64,000 bases of DNA from Lawsonella sp012842085. GTDB taxonomy: Bacteria > Actinomycetota > Actinomycetes > Mycobacteriales > Mycobacteriaceae. The notes beneath the pieces are model-generated. The model worked only from the letters and a program-made list of their open reading frames with translations. It did no database searches and had not been told where the DNA came from. The position numbers were made by a program, and so were the translations under genes. The DNA lies in assembly GCA_036749735.1 (NCBI GenBank), contig DAINXV010000001.1, positions 894,167-958,166 on the forward strand. Reading direction: 5' to 3'. Of the stretch, positions 54,207-63,957 are shown piece by piece (the stretch's first letter is position 1; each line of letters starts with the position of its first letter).

Positions 54207-56138
54207 GTGGCTTTCAAGGTAGAAACCCTTTATGAGGGAAATACCATCTCCAAGGAAGCGTACGAGAGTCTTACCAGCTTTTTGGATATTGCCGAGCAGC
54301 GCCTCGCAGATATCGCAGCAGGTGAAATAGAAGACTACGTTATTTATCGCTTCTTCGATTATCTGAATGATCCAGAGGGAGCGGTTGACAATCCTGATGT
54401 CCTTACCTGGACCAGTTTCGTCACCCGCACTAAAGCCATTGGTGCCCGCCTGCAGCAGGTTTGTGAACCTGGTGACCGTGTCATCATTATGATGCCGCAG
54501 AACCTGGACTACGTTACTGGCTTCTCCGCTCCCCTCTTCTCCGGCCAGATTTCCATTCCCGCGTTCAGCCCCACCGAGCCAGCCCATGCCGGCTACCTGG
54601 AAGCCGTCCTCACCGACGCCAAGCCGAAAGTTATCCTCACTAACGCACAAGTTGCGGGCCCGGTCCGCGAGTTCTTGAAGGGCGTCCATATGGAGGATAA
54701 GCCGCGCATCATTGCTGTGGAAGGTATTGAAGACGGCATGGCCAAGGACTGGAAGCGCCCGGACATTGACCCCGAGGGGGTTGCGTACCTGCAGTACTCC
54801 TCCGGCTCCACCCGCCGTCCGACTGCCTCCCGCATCACCCACCGTGGTTCGCTACTCAACGTGTTGCAGCTTTTCCGTGGTGTGAACGCCAAACCGCACC
54901 TGCGTTGTGTGGACTGGATTCCAATCTTCCACACCATGTCCATTGTTTACATCCATATGGTGCCGATCAGCTGGGCATCCCTCGACATTATGGAACCAGC
55001 CGCTATGCTGCAGCAGCCGTCCCGCTGGGTGAAGGCCTGGCAGTCTGTGGATGGCGAAGATGTGTTCTCCTCCGGTCCGGACTTTGCTTTCGGACTGGCT
55101 GCCACCCGTGGCAAGCCCGCAGAGGGGGAAGAACTGGATCTTTCCAATGTCATTGCCCTCATGAACGGATCCGAATCCGTCACCCAGGGCACAGTTGATT
55201 CATTTAACTCGACGTTCATGCCCTACGGCTTGGGACCCAACGTGCTGCGCCCCTCCTACGGCAACTCCGAAGCCACCTGTGTGATGGCTGCCCCCGCGCC
55301 GGACGTCCCCACCCACGTTGCGATGGTGGATGGCACCAAACTGGCAGAAGGCCAGTTTGTGGAAATGCCCGCCGGGGAGGAAGACCAAGGCATCCCGCAG
55401 GTGGGCGTGGGCCAGCCGCTCTATGGTCAGTGGGCCGTCATTGTGAAAGCCGAATTCGATGAGAACGAAGAGTTCACCGGTCGCGGCTCCGAGGTTCCGG
55501 ATGGTGTCATCGGCGAAATCTGGATGGCCGGGCCTAACAAGGCAGACGGCTACTGGGGCCTCGATCAGGAAACCAAAGAAACCTTCCAGAATGAACTGGT
55601 TGAGGTTCTCCCCGACGGTAAGACCCATACGGTGCAGGACGGCCAGCGTGTCCCGGAAGGTACCACCTGGCTCCGCACTGGTGACATGGGTGCCTACTAT
55701 AAAGGCCAGCTCTACATCACCGGCCGCGTGAAGGACCTCATTATTGTGGATGGCCGCAACCATGTCTCCAACGACATTGAGTCCACTTTCAACGCTGCCG
55801 CCTCCAACAAGTTCGCGGCGAACTCTGTGGCTGCCTTCTCCGTCTCCGCTGCAGAAGTGCTGGACTCTGCCCAGGAGCGCACCGGCCGCCAGATTCCTGA
55901 TGACGCCAAGGGTGAGCAGCTCGTGATCGTTGCTGAAGAGAATCCGGAGCAGCCGGTGGAGGACTTCGCTGAACTGCTCGGCAATGTGCGTGCCTTGGTG
56001 GCGCGCCGCCACGGCATCCAGTTGGCAGATCTGCGGGTCGTCAACAAGGGCGCCATTCCGCGCACCCCGACCGGCAAGATCAAGCGCAAGGAGTGCGGCG
56101 AGGCCTACAAGGCAGACACCCTGGACGCCAAGTTCTAA
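54207..56138 (+). CDS. fadD32: FadD32 fatty-acyl-AMP ligase adjacent to pks13, copy 4
   Basis: 643 aa from GTG at 54207 (GGAAGG upstream). Motifs YSSGSTRRPTASR, WIPIFHTMSI, YGNSEATCV, WLRTGDMG, GRVKDLIIVDGRNH and PRTPTGKIKR. YGNSEA replaces the YGMSEA of the other copies. By position directly before pks13 it is the best candidate for the true FadD32 orthologue that activates meromycolate and hands it to Pks13; the symbol rests on this context. A stem-loop follows at 56235-56282. Confidence 0.88.
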   Translation: MAFKVETLYEGNTISKEAYESLTSFLDIAEQRLADIAAGEIEDYVIYRFFDYLNDPEGAVDNPDVLTWTSFVTRTKAIGARLQQVCEPGDRVIIMMPQNLDYVTGFSAPLFSGQISIPAFSPTEPAHAGYLEAVLTDAKPKVILTNAQVAGPVREFLKGVHMEDKPRIIAVEGIEDGMAKDWKRPDIDPEGVAYLQYSSGSTRRPTASRITHRGSLLNVLQLFRGVNAKPHLRCVDWIPIFHTMSIVYIHMVPISWASLDIMEPAAMLQQPSRWVKAWQSVDGEDVFSSGPDFAFGLAATRGKPAEGEELDLSNVIALMNGSESVTQGTVDSFNSTFMPYGLGPNVLRPSYGNSEATCVMAAPAPDVPTHVAMVDGTKLAEGQFVEMPAGEEDQGIPQVGVGQPLYGQWAVIVKAEFDENEEFTGRGSEVPDGVIGEIWMAGPNKADGYWGLDQETKETFQNELVEVLPDGKTHTVQDGQRVPEGTTWLRTGDMGAYYKGQLYITGRVKDLIIVDGRNHVSNDIESTFNAAASNKFAANSVAAFSVSAAEVLDSAQERTGRQIPDDAKGEQLVIVAEENPEQPVEDFAELLGNVRALVARRHGIQLADLRVVNKGAIPRTPTGKIKRKECGEAYKADTLDAKF

Positions 56139-56462
56139 GCTTGCGCGCAGTTGTAGATAGCTAACAGCGAAGAGCCAACAGCTCTCTGCAGAGCTCCTGA
56201 TGAGCTCACAAATGAACAAGATACGTCCGTAAATGTGGCAGCGGCTGCCCGGGTCAGTACTGATCCAGGTGGACGCTGCCACGCTGGGCGTATAGACTAC
56301 CGACTACCGTTGTGGTGTAACTCACAAGGCAATAGTGCTGCTAGGTGTGCTAAATGCACCTTGAGCAGCTTTCTTACTTTGGACGTGTGCTCGAAAACGG
56401 TAAGATTAGCAAGTTGTGGGTAATTTAAGTTGCCCGCACGCTGGAACTTAGAGAAGCCCCTC
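56139..56462. other. Gene-free region between fadD32 and pks13
   Basis: 324 bp without a credible gene. It contains several short inverted repeats just after the ligase and the larger stem-loop at 56235-56282; the second half is less GC-rich and probably carries a pks13 promoter. An open frame of ~62 codons here has no ribosome site. Confidence 0.55.
56235..56282 (+). terminator. Compound stem-loop between fadD32 and pks13
   Basis: Outer arms GTGGCAGCG and CGCTGCCAC enclose a near-palindrome GGGTCAGTACTGATCC. No T run follows, so it may be a terminator, an attenuator or an mRNA-processing structure. Confidence 0.4.
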
Positions 56463-59400
56463 ATGGGGACAAGTACAGAATCGAGAGTAAACGTGAACCC
56501 TGACCTTACGGTTGTGGAACTCATCGCATGGTTGCGGGAGTGGATTGCAGACGACGTCAGCATCCCCTTATCAGAAGTAAACCCCGACCAGCCGTTCGAA
56601 GAGTTCGGGCTATCCTCCCGCAGTATTTTGCAACTGTCCGGAGAACTGGAAGACCTTACCGGCAAGACCATTAACGCTGCCGTGGTGTACCAAAACCCCA
56701 CAGTAAACAAACTCTCCACATTCTTGTTGGACGACTCCGATCCGGCTGAAGCGGTGCGCCAAAAATCGCGTGACCGCACCACCGTAGAAGGCGCCGACAT
56801 CGCCATCATCGGTATTGCTAGCCGCTACCCGGGCGACGCCAACGATCCCCAAACCTACTGGAAGCTACTGGAAGAGGCTACCGACGCCACTACCGACCTT
56901 CCGGAAGGCCGCTTCAGCGAGTTCCGCGAAGACCATGAGATTGATGAGAAGATCAAGAACGCTCCGACTCATGGTGGGTATATCAAGAACGACCTCATCA
57001 AGACTTTCGATCCCGAATTCTTCTCTATTTCCCCGCGTGAAGCGGAACAGGTTGACCCCCAGCAGCGTATGCTCCTCGAGCTCACCTACGAGCTTTTCGA
57101 AGACGCCCACATTCCGATCTCCGACCAGCGCGGAACCAAAGTTGGCGTCTACGTAGGTGCCTCCAACCAGGACTACGCCCGCATTCTGGAATCCGACTAC
57201 TCCGGCTTCCACCCCTACTCCCTGACCGGTTTGTCCCCCTCGATTCTGTCGAACCGCGTCTCCTACACTTTTGACTTCCGCGGACCGTCGATTTCTCTCG
57301 ACACCGCCTGCTCCTCCTCCCTGGTTGCGATTCACCAGGCAGTGCAGGGCCTCCGCCAGGGCGAAGCTTCTCTCGCCGTAGCTGGTGGTATTAACCTCAT
57401 CCTGGCTCCGGGCGCCCAGCTGGCGTTCGCCGACCTGGAAACCGTCCTCAGCCCCGACGGCCGCATTCGTGCTTTCTCCGACACCGCAGAAGGTATTACC
57501 CGCTCGGACGGCGCTGGCCTGGTGCTGTTGAAGCGCCTCCAGGAAGCAGAGCGTGACGGCGACAATATTTACGCCGTCATTAAGGGCTCCGCCGTCAACC
57601 AGGATGGCCGCTCCAACGGCATCACCGCCCCCAACCCAGAAGCCCAAATGGAAGTGTTGGTCGACGCCTACCACGACGCCGGCATCACTCCGCAGGAAGT
57701 GGACTATGTGGAAGCCCACGGCACCGGCACCATCCTGGGTGACCCCATCGAGGCACGCGCCCTCGGTAAAGTACTGGGCTATGGCCGCGACGACGATAAA
57801 CCGTTGCTGATCGGCTCCTCCAAGACCAACTTCGGACACATGGAGTCCGCGGCGGGTGCAGCAGGCATCACCAAGGTTGCCCTTTCCTTCACCCACGACA
57901 AGATTCCGCCGACCCTCCACTTCGACCGTCCGAACCGCTACATCGACTTTGAGGGCGACCACCTTGAGGTCGTCACCGAAAACCGCGAGTGGCCGCGCTA
58001 CAGTGGCCGCGCCATCGCCGGTGTCTCTGGCTTCGGCTTCGGTGGCACCAACGCCCACATTGTGCTGGAAGAATACACTGGCCCCAGCGTGAAGGAAGCC
58101 CCCACCCGGGGTGACGGTGGCGTATCCGTCTCCACTGTGGATGAAGACGCCAACACCGGCATGCTGAAGGTGGCCTCCGTGGTGGAAGCCATCCAGGGCA
58201 CCGGTATTACCGACCTGTCCGATGAGCAGGTCCAGAAGCGCGAATCCCTTATGGCTATGGCCGAGGAACTGGAAGAACCGCGCGCCTACATTCTGCCTGT
58301 CTCCGGCACCCTCTCCACTCGCGCCCGCCGCAACGCCAGCAATATTGCCGACTGGCTGGAGGACAACAAGGATGTTGACCTCGCAGCTGTTGCCCACACC
58401 ATGTCCACCCGCTCCGTGGGACGCTTCCGCAAGGAAATCGTCGCCACCAATGTGGACGAAGCTATTGAAGGCCTGCGTGCCGTCGCCGAGAAGAAGGACA
58501 ACCCCAACGTTTACTCGGGACACCACGTTGCCCTCAACGGCGCGGTTTGGGTTTACTCCGGCTTCGGTGCCCAGCACCGCAAGATGGGTAAGCGCATCTA
58601 CCTGGCGGATAAGTTCCGGGGAGACTTCGGCGGCATTTTCGCCACCTCCCTGGAGAACGTCTCCGAGCTCATTAAGGAAGAGTCCGACATTGACGTGCTG
58701 GACATCATTCTGACCGATGAACTCAACTGGGATACTGAATCCTCCCAGGACGGTATTTTCGCCATCCAGATCGCCCTCACCGACACCCTCAACTACTTCG
58801 GAAGCCGCCCCGCTGCTGTGGTCGGCCACTCCATGGGTGAAGTTGCTGCCGCCTACGCGGCCGGTGGTCTCAGTCTGGAAGACGCAGTGCGCGTCATCTG
58901 TGCCCGTTCCCGACTCCTCGGCGAAGGTGAATCCACCCTCTCCGAAGACCAGCAAGGGGGCATGGGACTCGTCGAATACACCGAAGACGAGATCAACCAG
59001 GTTAAGGAAGAGAACCCCGGCAAGTTCGACACCGTTGAGCCTGCCGTCTACGCTGCCCCCAACCAGATCACTGTGGGTGGTAAGAAGACCGAGGTGCAGG
59101 CCTTCGTCGATTACGCCGACGAGCACGGCAAGTTTGCCCGCATGCTGCGTGTGAATGGCGCCGGCCACACCTCCATGGTGGCTCCGCTGGTGGGTGAACT
59201 GATTGGCGAGATCGCCGACATTGAAGCCCGCCCGCTGCGTTGCAACCTGTACTCCTCCATCGACAAGGAGACCGTCTACCAGGCCGGCGACGCCCCCACC
59301 GACTACCAGTACTTCGCGAAGGGTATGCGCCACCCCGTGTGGTTCACCCAGGCTGTTTCCAAGGCGTGCAAGGACGAGTACACCACCTTCATGGAAGTGT

Positions 59401-61484
59401 CCCCGCACCCGATCGCTATCCTTTCGGTCGCGGCCGTCACCTACGCCGAAGGCCTCCCGAACGCGAAACTGTTCTACACCCTGAAGCGCAAAGAGTACGA
59501 GCCCAACTCGCTCATGCGCGCCATCGCCCAGCTGGCTGCTGCGGGACACTCCGCCAACCTGCGTAACCTCTCGCTCACCCGCGAGTACGTGGAGGTTCCG
59601 CGGACCCAGTTCGACCGCAAGCCTTGCTGGACTTCCGCCCGCCTGTCCGGTGCGAACGACTCACGGCTTCCGGGCGCCCACATCATCCTCCCCTCCGGTG
59701 GACACATCTGGAAGGTGCAGGCCGATGGGGTTGAGAAGCTGGATATGCTGCCGCTCAGTGCCGCCGAATACTGCTTCGGCGATGACGGTGTCGTCACCTC
59801 CTGGGACATTCTCCAGGAGAAGAGCGACCTCCCAGATATCGCCAAGTACATCACTGTGTTGGAGTACAACAACGACGGCAAGGGTGGTGACGTTGAGGTT
59901 TATGCTCAGGTGGAGCAGGAATCCGAACTCATTGCCCGCGCAGTTGTGAGCAGTGACCCGGACGCGGTGGCCGTCATTGAGGAAGAACTTCCCGATGCGG
60001 ACGAGTTCGGCCCCGAGGATATCCTCTCCGAGCACAACACCGACGCCGAGTTCTACGATCCGGACACCGGTGAAACCATTCTGGAACGCCTCACCAAGAT
60101 CGTGGCCTCCAACCTGGCATACAACCCGGAGGATCTGACCTCCGAGCTGCCGCTGATGGACCTGGGCCTCGACTCGCTGATGGCCATCCGCATTAAGAAC
60201 CGCATCCAATACGAGTTCGGTCTGCCTGAACTGGATCTGGTTGTGGTCCGCAACTCCACCATCGGCGACGTTGCTGAATACATCGACAACGTGCGCAAGG
60301 CCCAAGCGGAAGGCCTCTCCGATGAGGAAGCCTCCAAGCTGTCCACCCAGAAGTTGCAGGAAAAGTACAACGGAGACACTAGCTCCGATTGTCCCGCCAA
60401 GCCCACCGCTGAAGTACCCCCGCGTGACGCCTCCGAACGTCTCGCTTTCTCCGTGTGGCTGAATGTGACTGGCGAATCTGCGGGTGACGTGCTCCGTCGC
60501 CTGCCGCAGATCGGTAACGAAACCCGTGCCAAGCTGGCGGAGCGTCTCTCCGCACGCACCGGCGCCGAGGTGGACCCGAACCTGCTGCGGGGCGTGGAAA
60601 CCATCGAACAGATGGCCAATATTGTGCGCCCCTTCCTGGAGAAGGAAGTTGACGGTCTGGTCCGCACCCTCCGCAAGCCGCAGGAAGGCTCCGATAGGAA
60701 GGCCCTCTTCCTGTTCCACCCCGCTGGCGGTACCACCGCGCAGTACTCCACCCTGGTGGATGACCTGCCGGAGGACATGGCCGTCTACGGTATGGAACGT
60801 GTGGAAGGCGCCATCGACAAGCGTGCCGCCGAATACATTCCGGTCATGAAGGAACTGCAGCCGGAAGGCCCCTATGCCTTGGGTGGCTGGTCCTTGGGTG
60901 GCGCCCTCGCCTACGAGGTTGCCAAGCAGCTCGTTGAGCAAGGGGACGAGGTTTCCGGCATCCTGCTGCTTGACACCGTTGGCCCGGCTGAGCCCATTCC
61001 GAACACGAAGAAGGAAATGCACGCCCGCTGGGATCGCTACGGTGCCTTCATCAAGAAGACCTACGGCATCGACTTCGAGATTCCGCACAAGCTCCTCACC
61101 CTGAAGGGCGAGGAGGGCATGCTGGCCATGTTCTCCAAGGCTGTCAAGAGCGGCGCGTTCAAGAACTCTGGCGTGTCCACCGCAGTGTTGGAGCACCAGC
61201 GTGCATCGTTCGTTGACAACCGGATGCTTGCCAACCTGGATCTGCAGCATTGGGCTTCAGTACAGGTTCCGGTCGTGCTGTACCGCGCAGAGCGGATGCA
61301 CGACGGCGCCATCGAGTTGGAGCCGAACTTCGCACACATTAAACCCGACGGTGGTTGGGGTGAGGTCGTGAATGACCTGACAGTGGTGCAGCTGAAGGGC
61401 GACCACCTGTCGATCATCGACCAGCCGGAAGTTGGTAAGATCGCCCGGGACATCGCGAACCGACGCGACCAACTCCAGGTATAA
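56463..61484 (+). CDS. pks13: Mycolic acid condensing polyketide synthase Pks13
   Basis: 1673 aa from the ATG at 56463 (GAGAAG upstream), close to M. tuberculosis Pks13 (1733 aa). Domains: N-terminal ACP with FGLSSRS (Ser ~52); ketosynthase with DTACSSS (Cys283), VEAHGTGT and KTNFGHMESAAG; acyltransferase GHSMGEVAAAYAAG (Ser790); C-terminal ACP GLDSLMA (Ser1238); and thioesterase GGWSLGG (Ser1477). All active-site residues are intact. It performs the Claisen condensation of a meromycoloyl chain (delivered by FadD32) with a carboxyacyl chain, giving the mycolate precursor, then offloads it. This is direct evidence that the organism makes mycolic acids. The usual accD4 partner is not next to it here. 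Confidence 0.97.
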   Translation: MGTSTESRVNVNPDLTVVELIAWLREWIADDVSIPLSEVNPDQPFEEFGLSSRSILQLSGELEDLTGKTINAAVVYQNPTVNKLSTFLLDDSDPAEAVRQKSRDRTTVEGADIAIIGIASRYPGDANDPQTYWKLLEEATDATTDLPEGRFSEFREDHEIDEKIKNAPTHGGYIKNDLIKTFDPEFFSISPREAEQVDPQQRMLLELTYELFEDAHIPISDQRGTKVGVYVGASNQDYARILESDYSGFHPYSLTGLSPSILSNRVSYTFDFRGPSISLDTACSSSLVAIHQAVQGLRQGEASLAVAGGINLILAPGAQLAFADLETVLSPDGRIRAFSDTAEGITRSDGAGLVLLKRLQEAERDGDNIYAVIKGSAVNQDGRSNGITAPNPEAQMEVLVDAYHDAGITPQEVDYVEAHGTGTILGDPIEARALGKVLGYGRDDDKPLLIGSSKTNFGHMESAAGAAGITKVALSFTHDKIPPTLHFDRPNRYIDFEGDHLEVVTENREWPRYSGRAIAGVSGFGFGGTNAHIVLEEYTGPSVKEAPTRGDGGVSVSTVDEDANTGMLKVASVVEAIQGTGITDLSDEQVQKRESLMAMAEELEEPRAYILPVSGTLSTRARRNASNIADWLEDNKDVDLAAVAHTMSTRSVGRFRKEIVATNVDEAIEGLRAVAEKKDNPNVYSGHHVALNGAVWVYSGFGAQHRKMGKRIYLADKFRGDFGGIFATSLENVSELIKEESDIDVLDIILTDELNWDTESSQDGIFAIQIALTDTLNYFGSRPAAVVGHSMGEVAAAYAAGGLSLEDAVRVICARSRLLGEGESTLSEDQQGGMGLVEYTEDEINQVKEENPGKFDTVEPAVYAAPNQITVGGKKTEVQAFVDYADEHGKFARMLRVNGAGHTSMVAPLVGELIGEIADIEARPLRCNLYSSIDKETVYQAGDAPTDYQYFAKGMRHPVWFTQAVSKACKDEYTTFMEVSPHPIAILSVAAVTYAEGLPNAKLFYTLKRKEYEPNSLMRAIAQLAAAGHSANLRNLSLTREYVEVPRTQFDRKPCWTSARLSGANDSRLPGAHIILPSGGHIWKVQADGVEKLDMLPLSAAEYCFGDDGVVTSWDILQEKSDLPDIAKYITVLEYNNDGKGGDVEVYAQVEQESELIARAVVSSDPDAVAVIEEELPDADEFGPEDILSEHNTDAEFYDPDTGETILERLTKIVASNLAYNPEDLTSELPLMDLGLDSLMAIRIKNRIQYEFGLPELDLVVVRNSTIGDVAEYIDNVRKAQAEGLSDEEASKLSTQKLQEKYNGDTSSDCPAKPTAEVPPRDASERLAFSVWLNVTGESAGDVLRRLPQIGNETRAKLAERLSARTGAEVDPNLLRGVETIEQMANIVRPFLEKEVDGLVRTLRKPQEGSDRKALFLFHPAGGTTAQYSTLVDDLPEDMAVYGMERVEGAIDKRAAEYIPVMKELQPEGPYALGGWSLGGALAYEVAKQLVEQGDEVSGILLLDTVGPAEPIPNTKKEMHARWDRYGAFIKKTYGIDFEIPHKLLTLKGEEGMLAMFSKAVKSGAFKNSGVSTAVLEHQRASFVDNRMLANLDLQHWASVQVPVVLYRAERMHDGAIELEPNFAHIKPDGGWGEVVNDLTVVQLKGDHLSIIDQPEVGKIARDIANRRDQLQV

Positions 61485-61637
61485 AACGTTGCTGAACCGG
61501 CTGCTGCTTCCAAGTGGCAGCCGGTCCCGCATTTGGTTAACAAGTAAAGAAAAAGTTCCCCAATTCGGGATAGTCTCAAATTGCACCACGTACCGCTGGC
61601 TGCACACACTGGGCATTGCGCCCAGGAAGGACACACT

Positions 61638-62675
61638 GTGAAGACGTCTAAGAACAGTAGCAAACCCCGCACCATCGTTAACGCCAACAGTGATACCGCC
61701 GACGAGGCTCTCTTTGAGGAAACTGCGGGTGCGCAGGACATTGTGGCCGAGTCCCAGGAGATGCGCCCACCGAAGAACGTGTTCACCGCCGTCATTAAGG
61801 CGATGCGTCCCCGCCAGTGGATCAAAAACGTCCTGGTGCTGATGGCGCCGGTGTCTGCCGGTGCCGCGGTCATTACGGATCCGGAAGTGCTGCTGCAGAC
61901 GTTCTATGCTTTCGTAGCGTTCTGCCTGGCTTCCTCCTCCATCTACTTCATTAACGATGCCCGCGACGTGGAAGCCGACCGAGCCCACCCCACGAAGCGG
62001 TTCCGTCCCATCGCCTCCGGAGTGCTGCCGATTTGGCTGGCCTATGTGATGGGTGTGTTGCTGATGGTGACGGCGATTGGCTTCGCTTGGGGACTGTCGG
62101 GGCACGCGCTTGCCATAGTTATTGCCGTTTATATTGTGTTGCAGCTGGGCTACTGCTTCGGTCTGAAACATCAACTGGTGCTGGACATTGTGCTGGTGTC
62201 ATCCGGGTTCCTGCTGCGTGCGATTGCCGGTGGTGTGGCTGCAGACGTGCCGCTCTCCCAGTGGTTCCTGTTGGTGATGGCCTTCGGTTCGCTCTTCATG
62301 GCGAGCGGAAAACGCTACGCGGAGAAGATTCTGGCGGAGCGGGAAGGCCGCGAAATTCGTGCCGTCCTCAACCAGTACACCGGCACCTACCTGCGGTTTG
62401 TCTGGACAATGTCCGCAACAGCCCTGATTCTTTCCTACTGTTTGTGGGCATTCCAGCAAGGACAACTGGTGGCGGGAGTGCCCGGTGGGGCGAAGCTCTG
62501 GTACGAAATTTCGATGGTGCCGTGGACGGTCGCCGTCATGCGCTATGCGGTGGATGTGGACCGTGGGGATGCGGGCGCACCGGAAGATATTGCGCTGAAA
62601 GACCACGTACTGCAAGTCATCGCAGTGGTGTGGCTGGTGTGCATTATTTTCGCAGTCTATGTTTTCGGAGCCTAA
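61638..62675 (+). CDS. ubiA: Decaprenyl-phosphate phosphoribosyltransferase (UbiA family)
   Basis: 345 aa from GTG at 61638 (AGGAAGGA upstream). A polar ~55-residue N-terminus is followed by about nine TM helices. The UbiA signature is RPRQWIKN, then the first Asp-rich box NDARDVEADRAHPTK, and a loop GKRYAE after MAFGSLFMAS. This is the Rv3806c type, transferring phosphoribose from PRPP to decaprenyl phosphate, the first step toward the arabinose donor DPA. It follows pks13, whereas in Mycobacterium it precedes the mycolyltransferase genes and follows the Rv3807c gene. Confidence 0.93.
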   Translation: MKTSKNSSKPRTIVNANSDTADEALFEETAGAQDIVAESQEMRPPKNVFTAVIKAMRPRQWIKNVLVLMAPVSAGAAVITDPEVLLQTFYAFVAFCLASSSIYFINDARDVEADRAHPTKRFRPIASGVLPIWLAYVMGVLLMVTAIGFAWGLSGHALAIVIAVYIVLQLGYCFGLKHQLVLDIVLVSSGFLLRAIAGGVAADVPLSQWFLLVMAFGSLFMASGKRYAEKILAEREGREIRAVLNQYTGTYLRFVWTMSATALILSYCLWAFQQGQLVAGVPGGAKLWYEISMVPWTVAVMRYAVDVDRGDAGAPEDIALKDHVLQVIAVVWLVCIIFAVYVFGA

Positions 62676-62711
62676 AACTCCCTTTTCCTGTTAATTACTG
62701 TTACTATTGTT

Positions 62712-62726
62712 ACTAATGTGATTAGT
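62712..62726. promoter_or_regulatory. Palindrome ACTAATGTGATTAGT upstream of mycolyltransferase
   Basis: Perfect 6-bp arms around GTG. Its 13-bp core is identical to the palindrome upstream of the secreted lipase (46791-46803). Two GTTAC repeats precede it at 62700-62704 and 62709-62713. It lies ~160 bases before the start codon. A candidate operator. Confidence 0.45.
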
Positions 62727-62886
62727 GCTTTCGTGGGTGAAGTGTGTTTCACTCCAGTTGCGCATGCATACTTAGGAGAGCGCTAAACTGGATATCTGAC
62801 ACTGTTGCCATGTCGGATGTAACAGGCACACTGCAATAACCGACAAATAGAGTACAAACAGAGTATGAGCGCAAGGAACAGAACAA

Positions 62887-63918
62887 ATGAGTGCACCGAA
62901 GCAACATAAGTGGATCCGCGCAGGCGTGACGCTAAGCCTTGCAGCGGCACTTGTGGCTGGATTGGGTTTCACCTCTCTTGCCCCCAATGCCCATGCAGAC
63001 AATCGCTCCCAACTACGCCGCGACAACTCGAAGACTCGTCAATGCAAATGGGACCCCGTCAAACACTGGGTCCAGCTGTGCTACGTCTGGTCTGACGCCA
63101 TGAAGCGGAAGATCCGTGTCCAGATTCAGCCCTCCAAGTACGGCGGCAGAAACGCCCTCTTCCTGCTGGATGGTATGCGTGCCCGCAACGACTGGAACGG
63201 CTGGTCCCGTGACGGACAAGCACCCCGCACCTTCGTCAACTCCAACATCACCCTGGTAATGCCCGTCGGTGGCGAAACCTCCTTCTACACCGACTGGATT
63301 CGCCCCTCCAGCACCAACAACCAGAAGTACACCTACAAGTGGGAAACCTTCCTCACTAAGGAACTCCCCGGGTACTTGTACCGGCGCTTCGGTGTCTCCT
63401 ACGGCAACAACTCCATTGGTGGACTCTCCATGTCCGCCTCAGCCGCCTACGTGCTGGCCATGTACAACAAGAACTACTTCCGTCAGGCACTCAGCTTCTC
63501 CGGATACATGAACGTGTCCGACCCCTACATGCAGCGCGCCCTCCAGTTCGCCGCCAATGACGCCGGCAACTACAACCTGGCCGACATGTGGGGCCCCTAC
63601 AGCGACCGCCGTTGGGTTCGCAACGACCCCTACGTGAACGCCAAGAAGCTGCGTGGACTGTCCCTCTTCATGTCGTCTAGTACCGGACTGCCCGGACAGC
63701 ATGAGGATCCCCGTACCCAAGAAGAACTGATGAACACCTTCGTTGGGTTTGGTCTGGAAGCCGTCGCCCGGCACCAGCACATTCTCATGAAGGATCGTCT
63801 GGACCAGCTGGGAATTCCGGCCCGCCACGTATTCGTGTCGAACGGTATCCACAACTGGCCGTACTGGGCAGCCCAACTCCGCATGGCTTACCCGCTGGTG
63901 AAGAAACGCATCGGCTAG
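62887..63918 (+). CDS. Secreted mycolyltransferase (antigen 85 / Cmt family)
   Basis: 343 aa; signal peptide ~1-37 ending PNAHA-DN. Esterase-D-like alpha/beta hydrolase: ALFLLDGMRARNDWNGW, VMPVGGETSFYTDW (oxyanion and trehalose-site region), nucleophile GLSMSAS (Ser181) and catalytic His322 in SNGIHNWPYW. These are the hallmarks of antigen 85-type enzymes, which transfer mycolate between trehalose monomycolates and to arabinogalactan outside the membrane. The first of possibly several paralogs; the window ends soon after. It is preceded by ubiA and a 211-bp gap with the palindrome at 62712. Confidence 0.94.
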   Translation: MSAPKQHKWIRAGVTLSLAAALVAGLGFTSLAPNAHADNRSQLRRDNSKTRQCKWDPVKHWVQLCYVWSDAMKRKIRVQIQPSKYGGRNALFLLDGMRARNDWNGWSRDGQAPRTFVNSNITLVMPVGGETSFYTDWIRPSSTNNQKYTYKWETFLTKELPGYLYRRFGVSYGNNSIGGLSMSASAAYVLAMYNKNYFRQALSFSGYMNVSDPYMQRALQFAANDAGNYNLADMWGPYSDRRWVRNDPYVNAKKLRGLSLFMSSSTGLPGQHEDPRTQEELMNTFVGFGLEAVARHQHILMKDRLDQLGIPARHVFVSNGIHNWPYWAAQLRMAYPLVKKRIG

Positions 63919-63936
63919 GGTTAGGCTGAACAGGCG

Positions 63937-63957
63937 CGGCGGGTTACCCCCGCCGCA
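63937..63957 (+). terminator. Possible terminator after mycolyltransferase
   Basis: GC-rich arms GCGGCGGG and CCCGCCGC with a short loop, 18 bases after the stop, but no T run. Confidence 0.35.

Noticed and set aside
63917..63935. TAGGGTTAGGCTGAACAGG, partial IdeR-like match after the mycolyltransferase
   Set aside because: Only about 12 of 19 positions match and it overlaps the stop codon; the downstream gene is outside the window.
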